This document shows, piece after piece, positions 1 through 8,149 of a stretch of DNA of 37,796 nucleotides. Under the pieces are notes generated by a model that saw only the letters and a program-made list of their open reading frames with translations, was not told where the DNA came from and searched no databases. The stretch spans positions 1 through 37,796 of the forward strand of contig CAMELE010000019.1 in NCBI GenBank assembly GCA_945923475.1. Reading direction: 5' to 3'. Both the position numbers and the translations under genes were made by a program. The number at the start of each line of letters is the position of its first letter. Positions within the stretch are counted from its first letter, which is position 1. This stretch comes from an uncultured Mollicutes bacterium (GTDB lineage: Bacteria > Bacillota_I > Bacilli_A > Acholeplasmatales > Anaeroplasmataceae).

Positions 1-54
1 CTTGATTGCTTTTTCCTTGTCTTCCTTGCTTGTGAAGATTTTTATAATGCTCAT
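1..54 (-). CDS. Partial gene, N-terminal 18 residues only, function unknown
   Basis: A leftward reading frame starts at an ATG on the minus strand at 54 and runs off the left edge after 18 codons (MSIIKIFTSKEDKEKAIK). An AAAGGA sequence lies about 12 bases upstream, a little far for an ideal ribosome site. The fragment is lysine-rich and uses AAG, GAC and ATC more than the AT-rich phage genes to the right. It is the first frame downstream of the two leftward promoters and structured leader at 55-455, so it is probably the first gene of that transcript. Too short to assign a function; it could be a phage early gene or sequence joined from elsewhere. Confidence 0.4.
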   Translation of the reverse strand, partial: MSIIKIFTSKEDKEKAIK

Positions 55-98
55 GGTTTTACCAATCCTTTACATATTATTTGACTGTTAGTTGTCAC

Positions 99-307
99 CT
101 GTCCGTGGTGCTATCTGCCGTAGGCGATGGACAGCCCTACCGCTTGCACCGCACTTTCCATGTTCTACCATTGCGTCCACTGTGCGGTGCAGACGCTCGG
201 CTTACATTCAGTTTTCAAGGTTCAACGCCGCTCGGTGCTCCGGCCTCTTTCCGGTTATTTTACGTCACGCAAGAGGACTTGCTGTGGATCTTGTCTCTGT
301 CCTCTTG
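99..307 (-). promoter_or_regulatory. Structured GC-rich leader with several perfect stems
   Basis: On the minus strand downstream of two promoters, this stretch holds at least three perfect inverted repeats: 299-307 with 270-278 (CAAGAGGAC/GTCCTCTTG), 182-191 with 145-154 (GTGCGGTGCA/TGCACCGCAC) and 129-134 with 99-104 (CTGTCC/GGACAG). It is clearly richer in G+C than the rest of the window. A boxA-like motif sits in the middle. The arrangement resembles an rRNA operon leader or a cis-acting antitermination leader. No convincing protein reading frame is needed to explain it. Function is inferred. Confidence 0.5.
205..223 (-). promoter_or_regulatory. boxA-like motif, rRNA-leader type
   Basis: Read on the minus strand the sequence is GAACCTTGAAAACTGAATG. 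This closely resembles the TTCTTTGAAAACT-type boxA found in Firmicute rRNA leaders and 16S-23S spacers, where Nus factors bind the RNA to promote antitermination. It lies about 90 bases downstream of the nearer leftward promoter and between two stem-loops. Either a phage antitermination leader or a host rRNA-derived segment would explain it. Confidence 0.5.
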
Positions 308-316
308 ACTGTCTTA

Positions 317-345
317 ATTGTACCACAGGACTTTCCGCTTGTCAA
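317..345 (-). promoter_or_regulatory. Leftward sigma70-type promoter, proximal
   Basis: On the minus strand TTGACA (340-345) and TACAAT (317-322) are separated by exactly 17 bases. Transcription would start near 310 and enter the structured leader. A second promoter lies about 110 bases upstream, giving a tandem arrangement like rRNA P1/P2 promoters. Confidence 0.65.
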
Positions 346-426
346 GAGTTTTTTTGAAAAAATCTTGATTTTTTTTCGCTTGCCTTTCGGCCTGCTTTGC
401 GTTGCCCCGTGTCAATTTCTGATTAT

Positions 427-455
427 AGAATAGCACATAGGTGCAAACTTGTCAA
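427..455 (-). promoter_or_regulatory. Leftward sigma70-type promoter, distal
   Basis: On the minus strand TTGACA (450-455) is followed after 17 bases by TATTCT (427-432). A TATAAT lies 4-5 bases further on but at poor spacing. The bases just upstream (456-485) are A/T tracts that could act as an UP element. A third TTGACA at 410-415 has no matching -10. Confidence 0.5.
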
Positions 456-485
456 CAACTATTTTTCAAAAATCAAAAAAAATAT

Positions 486-751
486 CGGGGACTTGAAATG
501 GAAATAAAATGGTAAAATAGTTAAGGGGTTCTAACGTACTGTAATACTTTACTCATGTAAAGAATGATGATAGACTTTACCTCTTTAGTCAAGTGAAGTT
601 TTCCAGATACTGGGGGGGTGGGTTCCGTGTAAAAAAAATGGAAAAAATGGAAATATCTTCCTGCCTGGAAAAATAATTTCTAAACTCAATTTTAATTTCA
701 GAAAACGATAATAATATTTCAATTTCAAATAACGATCATAATTTTAATTAT
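486..751. other. Non-coding AT-rich stretch without a recognisable gene
   Basis: No supported gene on either strand. It contains a short perfect hairpin (CTTTAC, 547-552, with GTAAAG, 557-562), a G-rich run near 611-621, and two imperfect direct repeats at 694-745. It separates the leftward terminator at 752-789 from the leftward promoters at 317-455. A packaging site or operator is possible here, but nothing in the sequence proves it. Confidence 0.5.
694..745. repeat. Two imperfect direct repeats of about 25 bp
   Basis: Copies at 694-719 and 721-745 share AATTTCA followed by AACGAT and ATAAT, differing at a few positions, and are almost head to tail. They could be operator half-sites or simply low-complexity AT sequence. 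Confidence 0.35.
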
Positions 752-789
752 ATAATAAAAAAAATAAGCGGGAAAATATTTTCCCGCTT
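752..789 (-). terminator. Intrinsic terminator of the AbrB-like gene, leftward
   Basis: AAGCGGGAAAAT/ATTTTCCCGCTT form a perfect stem at 766-789, followed on the minus strand by ATTTTTTTTATT. The stem begins six bases after the TAA that ends the AbrB-like frame when its internal TAG is read through, which supports that longer gene end. Confidence 0.9.
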
Positions 790-794
790 TAATT

Positions 795-1022
795 TTATTC
801 CTTAATTACTCGATATCCATTCTATTCTAACGTTTCTTTTGCAAGAGCTACTGCATCACTGGCTTCAGGACATTCAATACATAAAAAAGTTTTACCATCT
901 ACTTCGTCAATATAAAATTCATAATTATGACCATTTACCATATGCAATTCTTCACGAAGCTTAGAGGGAATCATTAAACGTCCAACTGTATCGAGTTTTC
1001 TTGTATAAGCTGTTTTCAGCAT
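795..1022 (-). CDS. AbrB/SpoVT-type swapped-hairpin DNA-binding regulator
   Basis: The chosen ATG at 1022 has AAAGGAG eight bases upstream; an in-frame start further upstream has none. The N-terminal half (residues 1-40) carries the AbrB-family signature, RKLDTVGRLMIPSKLREEL, typical of dimeric swapped-hairpin regulators. Under the standard code the gene stops at TAG (822-824) after 66 residues. Reading TAG as Gln adds QNGYRVIKE and ends at TAA, six bases before the terminator, giving 75 residues. It has its own promoter with an inverted repeat over the -10, so autoregulation is likely. Targets are unknown; it may act on phage promoters or perturb host transition-state control. Confidence 0.85.
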
Positions 1023-1070
1023 TAAACTCACTCCTTTCTTTTTAATTGGGAGAGTGCGAGCCATCCCACA

Positions 1071-1113
1071 AAATTTTATAATTTATTTTATAAAATTTTT
1101 TGTTTTTTGTCAA
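1071..1113 (-). promoter_or_regulatory. Promoter of the AbrB-like gene with overlapping operator-like inverted repeat
   Basis: On the minus strand TTGACA (1108-1113), a 17-base spacer and TAAAAT (1085-1090) form a promoter. A perfect 11-bp inverted repeat, AAATTTTATAA (1071-1081) and TTATAAAATTT (1088-1098) with a 6-base gap, covers the -10 and the start region. This is where a repressor would block the promoter; AbrB-like autoregulation is the simplest reading. Confidence 0.65.
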
Positions 1114-1142
1114 AATTTTTCTTAACAAAATCTTAACACAAA

Positions 1143-1580
1143 TTAATTAAAAGGAACAATACCTTCATTAGGGTCAATTACTCCTCGTTCTTGATGAAAG
1201 CGATAATTAATACATCCATTTTTAAATTTATAAACTTCTACTTCAGGTATAATATACTGGTCTTCTTTATCTACAATTTTAGAACCAAGAGTAATACCGA
1301 TTGGATCTCCTTCTTCTTCATATTTAGATAAATCAATCGACATTAAATCTTTTTTATTTTTAATGACATGGACTATTCCAGGTCCAATATATTTTTCTTC
1401 TAGCCCTTTATTATATTCGATATATTTTTTATCGCTTTTAAAAGTCATAAAATCTTCAAGGGCTTTAGTATAATCTTTATAGATTTTTGCTTCAATAATT
1501 TTATCATAAATAAATCTGGCCGCACATCCTAAACCAAATGCCGCCCCAGTACCTAAAAGAAGCCCATGGACAAACTTCAT
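1143..1580 (-). CDS. Small protein with one N-terminal membrane segment, function unknown
   Basis: A 145-residue protein starting at ATG 1580, with GAGGGAAG about 8 bases upstream, and ending at TAA. Residues 5-24 (HGLLLGTGAAFGLGCAARFI) form a small-residue-rich hydrophobic segment, followed by a charged, lysine-rich soluble domain. It is therefore probably membrane-anchored with the bulk on one side; topology is not certain. It contains no TAG codon. It lies 35 bases downstream of the tiny basic gene and is probably co-transcribed with it from the promoter at 1801-1829. Not recognised as a known family; a role in host-cell modification is possible but unsupported. Confidence 0.75.
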   Translation of the reverse strand: MKFVHGLLLGTGAAFGLGCAARFIYDKIIEAKIYKDYTKALEDFMTFKSDKKYIEYNKGLEEKYIGPGIVHVIKNKKDLMSIDLSKYEEEGDPIGITLGSKIVDKEDQYIIPEVEVYKFKNGCINYRFHQERGVIDPNEGIVPFN

Positions 1581-1615
1581 TAAATCACTTCCCTCAATTT
1601 TTAAATATAATATAT

Positions 1616-1771
1616 TTACTTTTTCTTACGTTCTTTAACAGGATTATAAGCTCCCTGCTGTTTAGGGTTTTCGCCCCACATAAGTTGATAAACAGCTCTG
1701 GTTGCACTATTAGTTGCTCTACGTTTAGCTTTAGAGGCCATACTACCTAAAATACCACGAGGTTTTCTCAT
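1616..1771 (-). CDS. Tiny basic protein, function unknown
   Basis: A 51-residue protein starts at ATG 1771 with AAAGGAG about 8 bases upstream and ends at TAA. It begins MRKPRGILGSMASKAKRRA and ends in a lysine run, giving a strongly positive charge, as in small nucleic-acid-binding or virion proteins. It is the first gene behind the consensus leftward promoter at 1801-1829. No TAG codon is present. The strong promoter, good ribosome site and orderly spacing make it a real gene. No family was recognised. Confidence 0.7.
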   Translation of the reverse strand: MRKPRGILGSMASKAKRRATNSATRAVYQLMWGENPKQQGAYNPVKERKKK

Positions 1772-1800
1772 AAAATTATCTCCTTTAATTTTATATAAAT

Positions 1801-1829
1801 ATTATATAAAAAATTTTTATAATTGTCAA
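1801..1829 (-). promoter_or_regulatory. Leftward consensus promoter for the 51- and 145-residue genes
   Basis: On the minus strand a perfect TTGACA (1824-1829) and a perfect TATAAT (1801-1806) are separated by 17 bases. It faces away from the rightward promoter at 1884-1912, with 54 bases between the two -35 boxes. Confidence 0.85.
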
Positions 1830-1883
1830 TTTTACATTTTACATAATTTTTTTACCAAATACCATAAAAATTTTTGGCCATGG

Positions 1884-1912
1884 TTGACTTTGCAAATTTT
1901 TTGTGCTATAAT
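1884..1912 (+). promoter_or_regulatory. Rightward promoter for the packaging operon
   Basis: TTGACT (1884-1889), a 17-base spacer and TATAAT (1907-1912), with a TG one base before the -10 (extended -10). Transcription should start near 1919, leaving a leader of about 22 bases before the TTG start at 1941. It is the only clear promoter upstream of the packaging and capsid genes. Confidence 0.85.
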
Positions 1913-1940
1913 TTTTTTAGAAGGATTGGAGGTAATAATC

Positions 1941-3005
1941 TTGATAAAATTAGATTATACTCTTGAAACTCCTGAAGAACGAAATGAATTAGTAAAAAAA
2001 ATTTTAGAGGAAAATCCAAATCCCAATGAAAAGTATTTAGAAATCCTCGCAGATTATCTAATTCTATGTATGGAGAAACAAGAAAAAAAAGAAAAGAAAA
2101 TATTAACTGATAATAGATTAATGACAGTTAATAAACGTGAAACTTCTTTCGAAGGACTTGTTTCCCAGTTAGAGAATGGTGAAGATGGTATATATAATTT
2201 AATTAATAGTGATAAAAATATGATATTTTAGCCAAAAGTTACAATTACAAAAAAAGATTTAGAAGAAATTCCTAGCTTAAAACAATTAAAAGACACTATT
2301 ACAACTTGGGAAGCAAAAATGAAAGTAGTAAATGGTAAAGATGCTTTTACTATAAAAAAAGCATTAATAGAAATGCGCAAAGATCAATATATTATTAAAA
2401 ATGCTTATCGAAAACCAATAGTGCCAGTAAAACTTACAAGATCTAAATACAAAATTAAATTAGATGAAGATGTAAAAATATTTGATGATGATGGATATCC
2501 AATTCCAGAAGGAATCTCATTAATGAATCCTGAAATTTGTTCTTGCATTTTATGTAATTATTCTCGATTAAAAGAAGATAGTTGGGATCGTTTCGAAGAC
2601 GATACTTGGTATCTTATTTATGATTTTGAGAATATTTGCGATGAAGCCTTAGCGGATTATCCTATGTTAATGCGTATTGTAGAATGTAAAATTGATGGAT
2701 TACAAAATATAGAAATTCAAAAAATTTTACAAGAAGAATTTAATATTACTCATAGTTTAGAATATATATCAAGTTTATTTCGCAATAAAATACCAAAACT
2801 TATTGCTGATAAAGCTGTTGATAAATATTTAGATTGGTATTACACAACTCAAGAAAAAGGTAAATATAAAAAATGTAGTAGATGTGGGCAAATTAAATTA
2901 GCTCATAATAAATATTTTTCCTATAACAAAACAAGTAAAGATGGATTTTATAGTATATGTAAAAAATGCCGAAATAGTTCTCGTAAAGAAAAAATGAAAT
3001 CCTAA
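1941..3005 (+). CDS. Zinc-knuckle protein upstream of terminase, probable packaging-related protein
   Basis: The gene starts at TTG 1941 with GGAGG nine bases upstream and ends at TAA, giving 354 residues when the one TAG (2229-2231) is read as Gln. Under the standard code it splits into a 5' piece and a separate 228-residue piece in the same frame. The middle part is acidic with a CSCILC cysteine cluster. The last 40 residues hold a Cys-x2-Cys ... Cys-x2-Cys zinc knuckle (CSRCGQ and CKKC) and a lysine-rich tail. A similar knuckle begins the next gene. Position directly behind the rightward promoter and before TerL suggests DNA recognition for packaging; this is inference. A transcription regulator is another possibility. 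Confidence 0.75.
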
Positions 3006-3023
3006 AGAAAGGAGAAATATTTA

Positions 3024-4238
3024 TTGTCTAGCGAAGGTAAACAATATTATTGCGAAAAATGTAATAAAACTATGGATGGAACTTAGTTTTATACATCTAA
3101 TAATTTAGATAAATATCCTAATGATGGTAAATTACCAAAATGTAAAAAATGTATAACAATGCATGTAGATAATTGGAATCCGGATACTTATCTATGGATA
3201 TTGCAAGAATGTGATGTTCCTTACATTCCTGAATAGTGGAATTAGTTAATGGGTAAATTTGCGAAGGATAAAACGAAAGTCACTGGAATGACAATATTAG
3301 GTCGTTATCTCTCTGCAATGAAATTAAATCAATGGAAAGATTATAGATGGAAAGATAGTCAGTTCTTGCAAGACTTACAAAATAAAAAAATAGAAGAAAC
3401 AATGAAGCAATAGGGATATGATATTCAAGATATTACTACTGCCATTCAACGTGCTTCATTTACTTTACCATCAGAAGAATTAAAAGAGCCGCCTCCTCCT
3501 GCGCCTCCCCCTTTAGATTTTGGGAATTCTACAGAAGATTATTTTAAAGATAAGTTAGATTTCGATGTTCCTGATTTAGGTGCTGAGCTGACAGATGAAG
3601 ATAAACGATATCTTTATTTAAAATGGGGAAAAGGTTATAGTCCTGACGAGTGGGTGCGTTTAGAGCAATTATTTAATGAAATGATGTAGTCTTATGATAT
3701 TTAGTCCGCAGGACATATTGATACATTAAAACTTGCTTGTAAGACATCATTAAAATCTAATTAGTTATTAGATATAGGTGATGTAGACGGCGCCCAAAAG
3801 ATGATTAAAATGTATGACTCTTTAATGAAATCGGGCAAATTTACTGCGGCTTAGAATAAAGAAGAATCTGGCGATTTTGTTGATTCTGTTGGTGAATTAA
3901 TAGAAATGTGTGAAAAACAAGGTTATATTGAAAGATATTATGTTGATACTCCAAATGATAAAGTAGATTTGACAATTAAAGATATGCAAAAATATACACG
4001 CACTTTAATTGAACGAGAAACTAATCTTGGCAATATGATTGATTAGGCATTAAAGCAAAACGCTAAAGAAGATGAAGAGGCTAAAGAAAACGTTGAAGAC
4101 ACAATCGTCGATGACGTTGATATGTCCATTGAAGACATTGAAAAAACTTTAGAAGATAAAGATATTGAAGACTTTAGCGAATTTTTGGATAATGAGATAG
4201 AGTTAGATATAGATGCTTTCTCTGATAGGGAAGATTAA
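3024..4238 (+). CDS. Probable terminase small subunit-like protein with N-terminal zinc knuckle
   Basis: A TTG start at 3024 has AAGGAG nine bases upstream; the frame ends at TAA, 404 residues, with nine TAG codons read as Gln. Residues 7-43 contain a Cys-x2-Cys ... Cys-x2-Cys knuckle (CEKCNK and CKKC), followed by MHVDNWNPDTYLWILQEC. A proline-rich linker (EPPPPAPPP) leads to a helical acidic C-terminal half ending in many Asp and Glu. The N-terminal pattern matches, from memory, proteins preceding TerL in Firmicute gut phages; such proteins are taken as small terminases that recognise DNA and hand it to TerL. The stop overlaps the TerL start (TAATG), so the two are translationally coupled. 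Function is likely but not proven. Confidence 0.7.
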
Positions 4239-5989
4239 TGGCGTTACAAGATTTACTTGATCTATCTACAAGTAGAAAAAAAATAGGTATTTCTGAAGAA
4301 CGTATTAATGCTGTAATGCCAGTCATTCGTAAATATACTGCCTTTTGGCGTGAATATCCAGATTTATTTGTTGATTTTTTAGTGCGAGGAACACGCACAG
4401 AATAGAAAGAAGGAGAATTTAAATTTTTCTTCTATTAGCGTGTTTTTTTAAGATGTGTAATGCGCTATCAATATGTTTATGCAGTTTTCCCTCGTGCTTA
4501 TTCTAAATCATTCTTATCAGTCATGGCATTAATGGTTAGATGTATTCTTTACCCTGGCGTTCATCTATTTGTTACTTCTGGAGGTAAGGAACAAGGTGCG
4601 AGTATTCTACATGATAAAGTTAATGAAATTTGTGATTTAATACCAAGTTTTAAACGCGAAATTGATTGGGGCCGAGGTAAGAGCCAAGAGAGTAAAGATA
4701 AAGTACGTTATGTCTTTAAGAATGGCTCTGTACTTGATAATTTAGCTGCAAGAGAAAGTACTCGTGGTTAGCGTCGTCATGGCGGCCTAATGGAAGAATG
4801 TGTAGGTATTGATGATTAGATTTTGCGTGAAGTTATTATACCAGTTATGGCTATTCCTCGTAGAGCTAAAGATGGTACGACTCATGAGGAGGAAGCAGTA
4901 AATAAATCATAGATTTATATTACTACTGCTGGCTATAAAAATACATATCCTTATGATAGATTAATTGGTTTATTAGTTCGTATGATTACATAGCCTGATA
5001 GATGTATGGTATTAGGTGGAACTTGGCGAACTCCTGTTGCTGTTGGATTACAACAGAAGACATTTATTACTGACCAGAAAAATGAAGGAACTTATAATGA
5101 AGCTTCTTTTGAACGTGAATATGAATCAATCTGGTCTGGCACTGTTGAAGACGCTTTCTTTAATGCAGAAATATTTAATAGGAATAGAATATTGAATTAG
5201 CCTGAATATGAAGCTTCTGGCCGTTCAAGTAAATTATCTTATTATATATTAAGTGTTGACGTAGGTCGTAAAGGATGCGATACTGTTGTCTGTGTATTTA
5301 AAGTAACGCCACAACCACATGGCGAGCCGATTAAAAGTTTAGTTAATATTTATACTATGAATGATACACATTTTGAAGACTAGGCTATTAAACTTAAAAA
5401 ATTATATTATAAATATAAAGCTCGAAGAATTGTAATAGATGCTAATGGACTTGGTGTTGGTTTAGTAGATTTTATGGTTAAGCCATAGATTAATCCTGAA
5501 ACTTCTGAAGTGATTCCTGATTTTGGAGTTTATGGTGGGACTCAGGATGATGCAGTTCAAGAATATAAAAAATATAAAACCAATAGTACAGAATTAGATG
5601 TATTATATTTAATGAAAGCTAATGCACCAATTAATACTGAAGCACATAGTATTACTTAGTCAGTGTTAAATTCTGGTAAGATTAAATTTTTAATTGATGA
5701 ACGAACTGCTAAATAGAAATTATTAACTACTAAAGTGGGTTAGAATATGACTACAGAAGCACGGTCTGATTATTTAAGACCATTTAGTTTAACTACTTCA
5801 TTGCGCGAAGAAATTATGAATCTGCGTGAAGAAAATGAAGGTTTAAATATAATTTTGAAACAAGCTAATAAAAGTATTAAAAAAGATAAATTTTCTGCAT
5901 TAGAGTATGGATTGTATTATATAAAAAAAGTAGAAGAAGATAAAAAGAAGAAAAAATTCCGGGCTGCTGATTGGATGTTTATGAATTAA
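4238..5989 (+). CDS. terL: Terminase large subunit
   Basis: A 583-residue protein once 12 TAG codons are read as Gln; the standard code would break it into more than ten pieces. It is the packaging motor: an N-terminal ATPase pumps DNA into the prohead and a C-terminal RNase H-like nuclease cuts concatemers. A Walker A-like loop lies at residues 85-91 (PRAYSKS) and a Walker B-like stretch at 183-187 (GLMEE). Nuclease acidic residues are visible at D341 (LSVDVG) and D401 (VIDANG). A TAG-encoded Gln falls at residue 178 (STRGQRRHG), just before Walker B. The start overlaps the preceding stop. Length is normal for the family. Confidence 0.95.
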
Positions 5990-5998
5990 GCCGGGCAA

Positions 5999-6042
5999 CT
6001 CTTATTATTCTTTTAAATTAATTTTTAAAAGAATAATAAGAG
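5999..6042. repeat. 19-bp perfect inverted repeat between terL and the nuclease gene
   Basis: CTCTTATTATTCTTTTAAA (5999-6017) and its exact complement (6024-6042) flank a six-base loop. The stem is long but A/T-rich and lacks a T run after it, so it is a poor terminator. It could be an RNase processing or mRNA-stability element, or a mark of insertion of the neighbouring nuclease gene. Confidence 0.75.
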
Positions 6043-6077
6043 GAATTTATTTGTAGATAAGAAAGGAGACTTAATAT

Positions 6078-6434
6078 ATGGATGCCAGTCGTGCGGAAAT
6101 TAAGATTAGAGAAATCTTAGAGGAAGCCGGCCTGAATTTTAAGATGGAATATATATTTCCAGATTTAAAAACACATAATGGTCGTCCTTTACGTTTTGAT
6201 TTTGTAATATTTGATGATGATAATAATATTGATTTTTTAATTGAATATCAAGGTAAATAGCATTATGAAGCCAGCAATAAATTTGGCGGAAAACGCGGAT
6301 TATACCAATAGCAATATAATGATAATCAAAAACGTAGATTCTGTGCTTTACATAATTTACATTTAATAGAAATTCCTTATACAGAAGAAAATTTAATTTC
6401 TTATGATTATATAATGCGAAAAGCTGGATATTAA
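6078..6434 (+). CDS. Homing-type nuclease, Vsr/PD-(D/E)XK-like fold
   Basis: A 118-residue protein starting at ATG 6078 with AAAGGAG upstream and ending at TAA; it has two TAG codons. The core reads RFDF (D41), IDFLIEYQGKQHY (E56, Q61, H62) and later LHNLHLIEIPY. This is the pattern of small phage nucleases related to Vsr and EDxHD homing endonucleases, whose usual motif is LIEYDGxQHY. The Gln of QHY is encoded by TAG (6258-6260), which is direct support for TAG = Gln. Such genes often move between phages and sit between packaging genes, as here between terL and portal. DNA cutting is inferred; target site unknown. Confidence 0.85.
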
Positions 6435-6451
6435 TTGAAAGAAGGTGAAGT

Positions 6452-8137
6452 ATGGAATTAGAAAAGGAAGAATTAACCAGAAATGAATAGATACATAAAA
6501 AAGGTTTTGACATAACTGGAGGGACACGTGAATATTCTACAGTTGGCCCCAATGAATATAAAAAAATTAAAGTCGGTGTTAAGACATTAGATGATGCTGT
6601 TTTAAATCTTGGGTCTTTTAAATGGGATACTTATGGTCGCCGCAATGAAAAATATAGTCGTGAACGTATTTACACTAAGCCTATGGTTATGGATGCTTTA
6701 ATTCGTAATGATGTTCAAGAATTGCGAAGAATATCACGTTTCTTTTTTAGAGTAAGTGGTATTTATCAAAGAGTATGTAATTATTTTGCAAATATGTATC
6801 GTTATGATTGGGCTATTGCTATTTAGTCTAATAATACTGATGGTTCTGCTGTTAAAGATATTAATGAAACAAAAGCAGTAAAAGATTTCTGGCGAATTTT
6901 AAATTATTTAGATAATTCTTATATTAAGAAAATTTGTGGAGATATGGCTCTTGAAGTAATTAAATGTGGAGCTTATTATGCCTATATTGTTCCATCAAGT
7001 ACTGGCTTAATTCTATAGCAGCTTCCTATTGATTATTGCCGTTCGAGATATTCAGTAGGTAATTTACCTGCTATTGAATTTGATATGAGATATTTTGATA
7101 CTTTTGTGGATACTAATTATCGTAATAGAGTATTAAAATTATTCCCTGATGAATTTACAATAGGTTATCGTCTCTATAAAGCTGGTAAACTTTTACCTGA
7201 TGTAGCTGGTGATAATACTGGTAGTTGGTATTTATTAGATCCACAAAGCACTGTTAAATTTTCTTTAAATGGTACTAATGATATTCCATTATTTGTAAAT
7301 GCTATTCCTGCAATTTTAGATTTGGATGCTGCACAAGATTTAGACCGCCGCAAGCAAATGCAAAAATTGTTAAAAATTTTAGTTTAGAAATTACCGCTTG
7401 ATAAAAATGGTGATTTGATTTTTGATATTGATGAAGCTCGTGATATTCATAATAATGCTGTTGAAATGCTTCGTAGAGCAGTAGGTGTTGATGTATTAAC
7501 TACTTTTGCTGATGTAGATGCTATTGATACTTCTGATAAAAATACTTCTGCTACTACAGATGAATTAGAGCGTGTTGAACGAACTGTATATAATGCATTT
7601 GGCGTTTCGCGCAATTTGTTTAATACAGATGGTAATATCGCTCTAGAAAAGTCTATCTTAGATGATGAATCTACCATGCGTAATTTAATTTTGCAATTCA
7701 ACATATTTTTTGATAGAATATTATCAGTCCTGAATGTTTAGAAAAAATATAATTATAAATTCTATATGTTAGAAACTACATAGTATAATTATAAAGATTT
7801 ATCTAAGATGTATAAAGAGCAAACTTAGATTGGTTTCTCTAAAATGTTACCTTAGATTGCTCTTGGACAATCATAGAGTTTTATTCTTAATACAGCTCAT
7901 TTTGAAAACGAAGTTTTACATTTAAGTGAAATTATGATACCTCCTCTTATGAGTTCTACATTAAATGGTGAAGATATTTTGGGTAAAAAAGATTAGAATG
8001 GTTCTAACACTTCTCAAAATAAAACAAGTGGAAATGCTACTGTGAAAACAGAAACTAAAGAGGGTGGCCGACCAGAAAAAGCTAATGATGAAAAGAGTGA
8101 AAAAACAATCGCTAATCGTCAAGCTGCTGGTAAATAA
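6452..8137 (+). CDS. Portal protein
   Basis: A 561-residue protein from ATG 6452 to TAA 8137, with ten TAG codons read as Gln. It sits directly downstream of the terminase module, the usual portal position, and forms the dodecameric ring at the capsid vertex through which DNA passes. Visible features are the N-terminal IYTKPMVMDALIRNDV stretch, a central domain with VRNAFGVS-like text (VYNAFGVSRNLFNTDGN, typical of portals of Firmicute siphophages) and a polar C-terminal tail containing GGRPEKANDEKSEKTIANR. The ribosome site (GAAGGTGAAG) is modest. Spacing to the following gene is 12 bases. Confidence 0.9.
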
Positions 8138-8149
8138 GGAGGATTTATA

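Noticed and set aside
81-433. Rightward reading frames of 75-113 codons within the left-end leader
   Set aside because: They lack ribosome sites, have low-complexity shadow-like translations, and lie opposite a promoter and structured leader on the other strand.
520-560. A TTCTAAC loop (near 529-535) that might be the anticodon loop of a CUA suppressor tRNA
   Set aside because: The flanking bases do not form an anticodon stem and no acceptor or T arms could be found.
6139-6552. Leftward 137-codon frame opposite the nuclease and portal start
   Set aside because: It is antisense to two well supported genes and has no ribosome site or recognisable domain.
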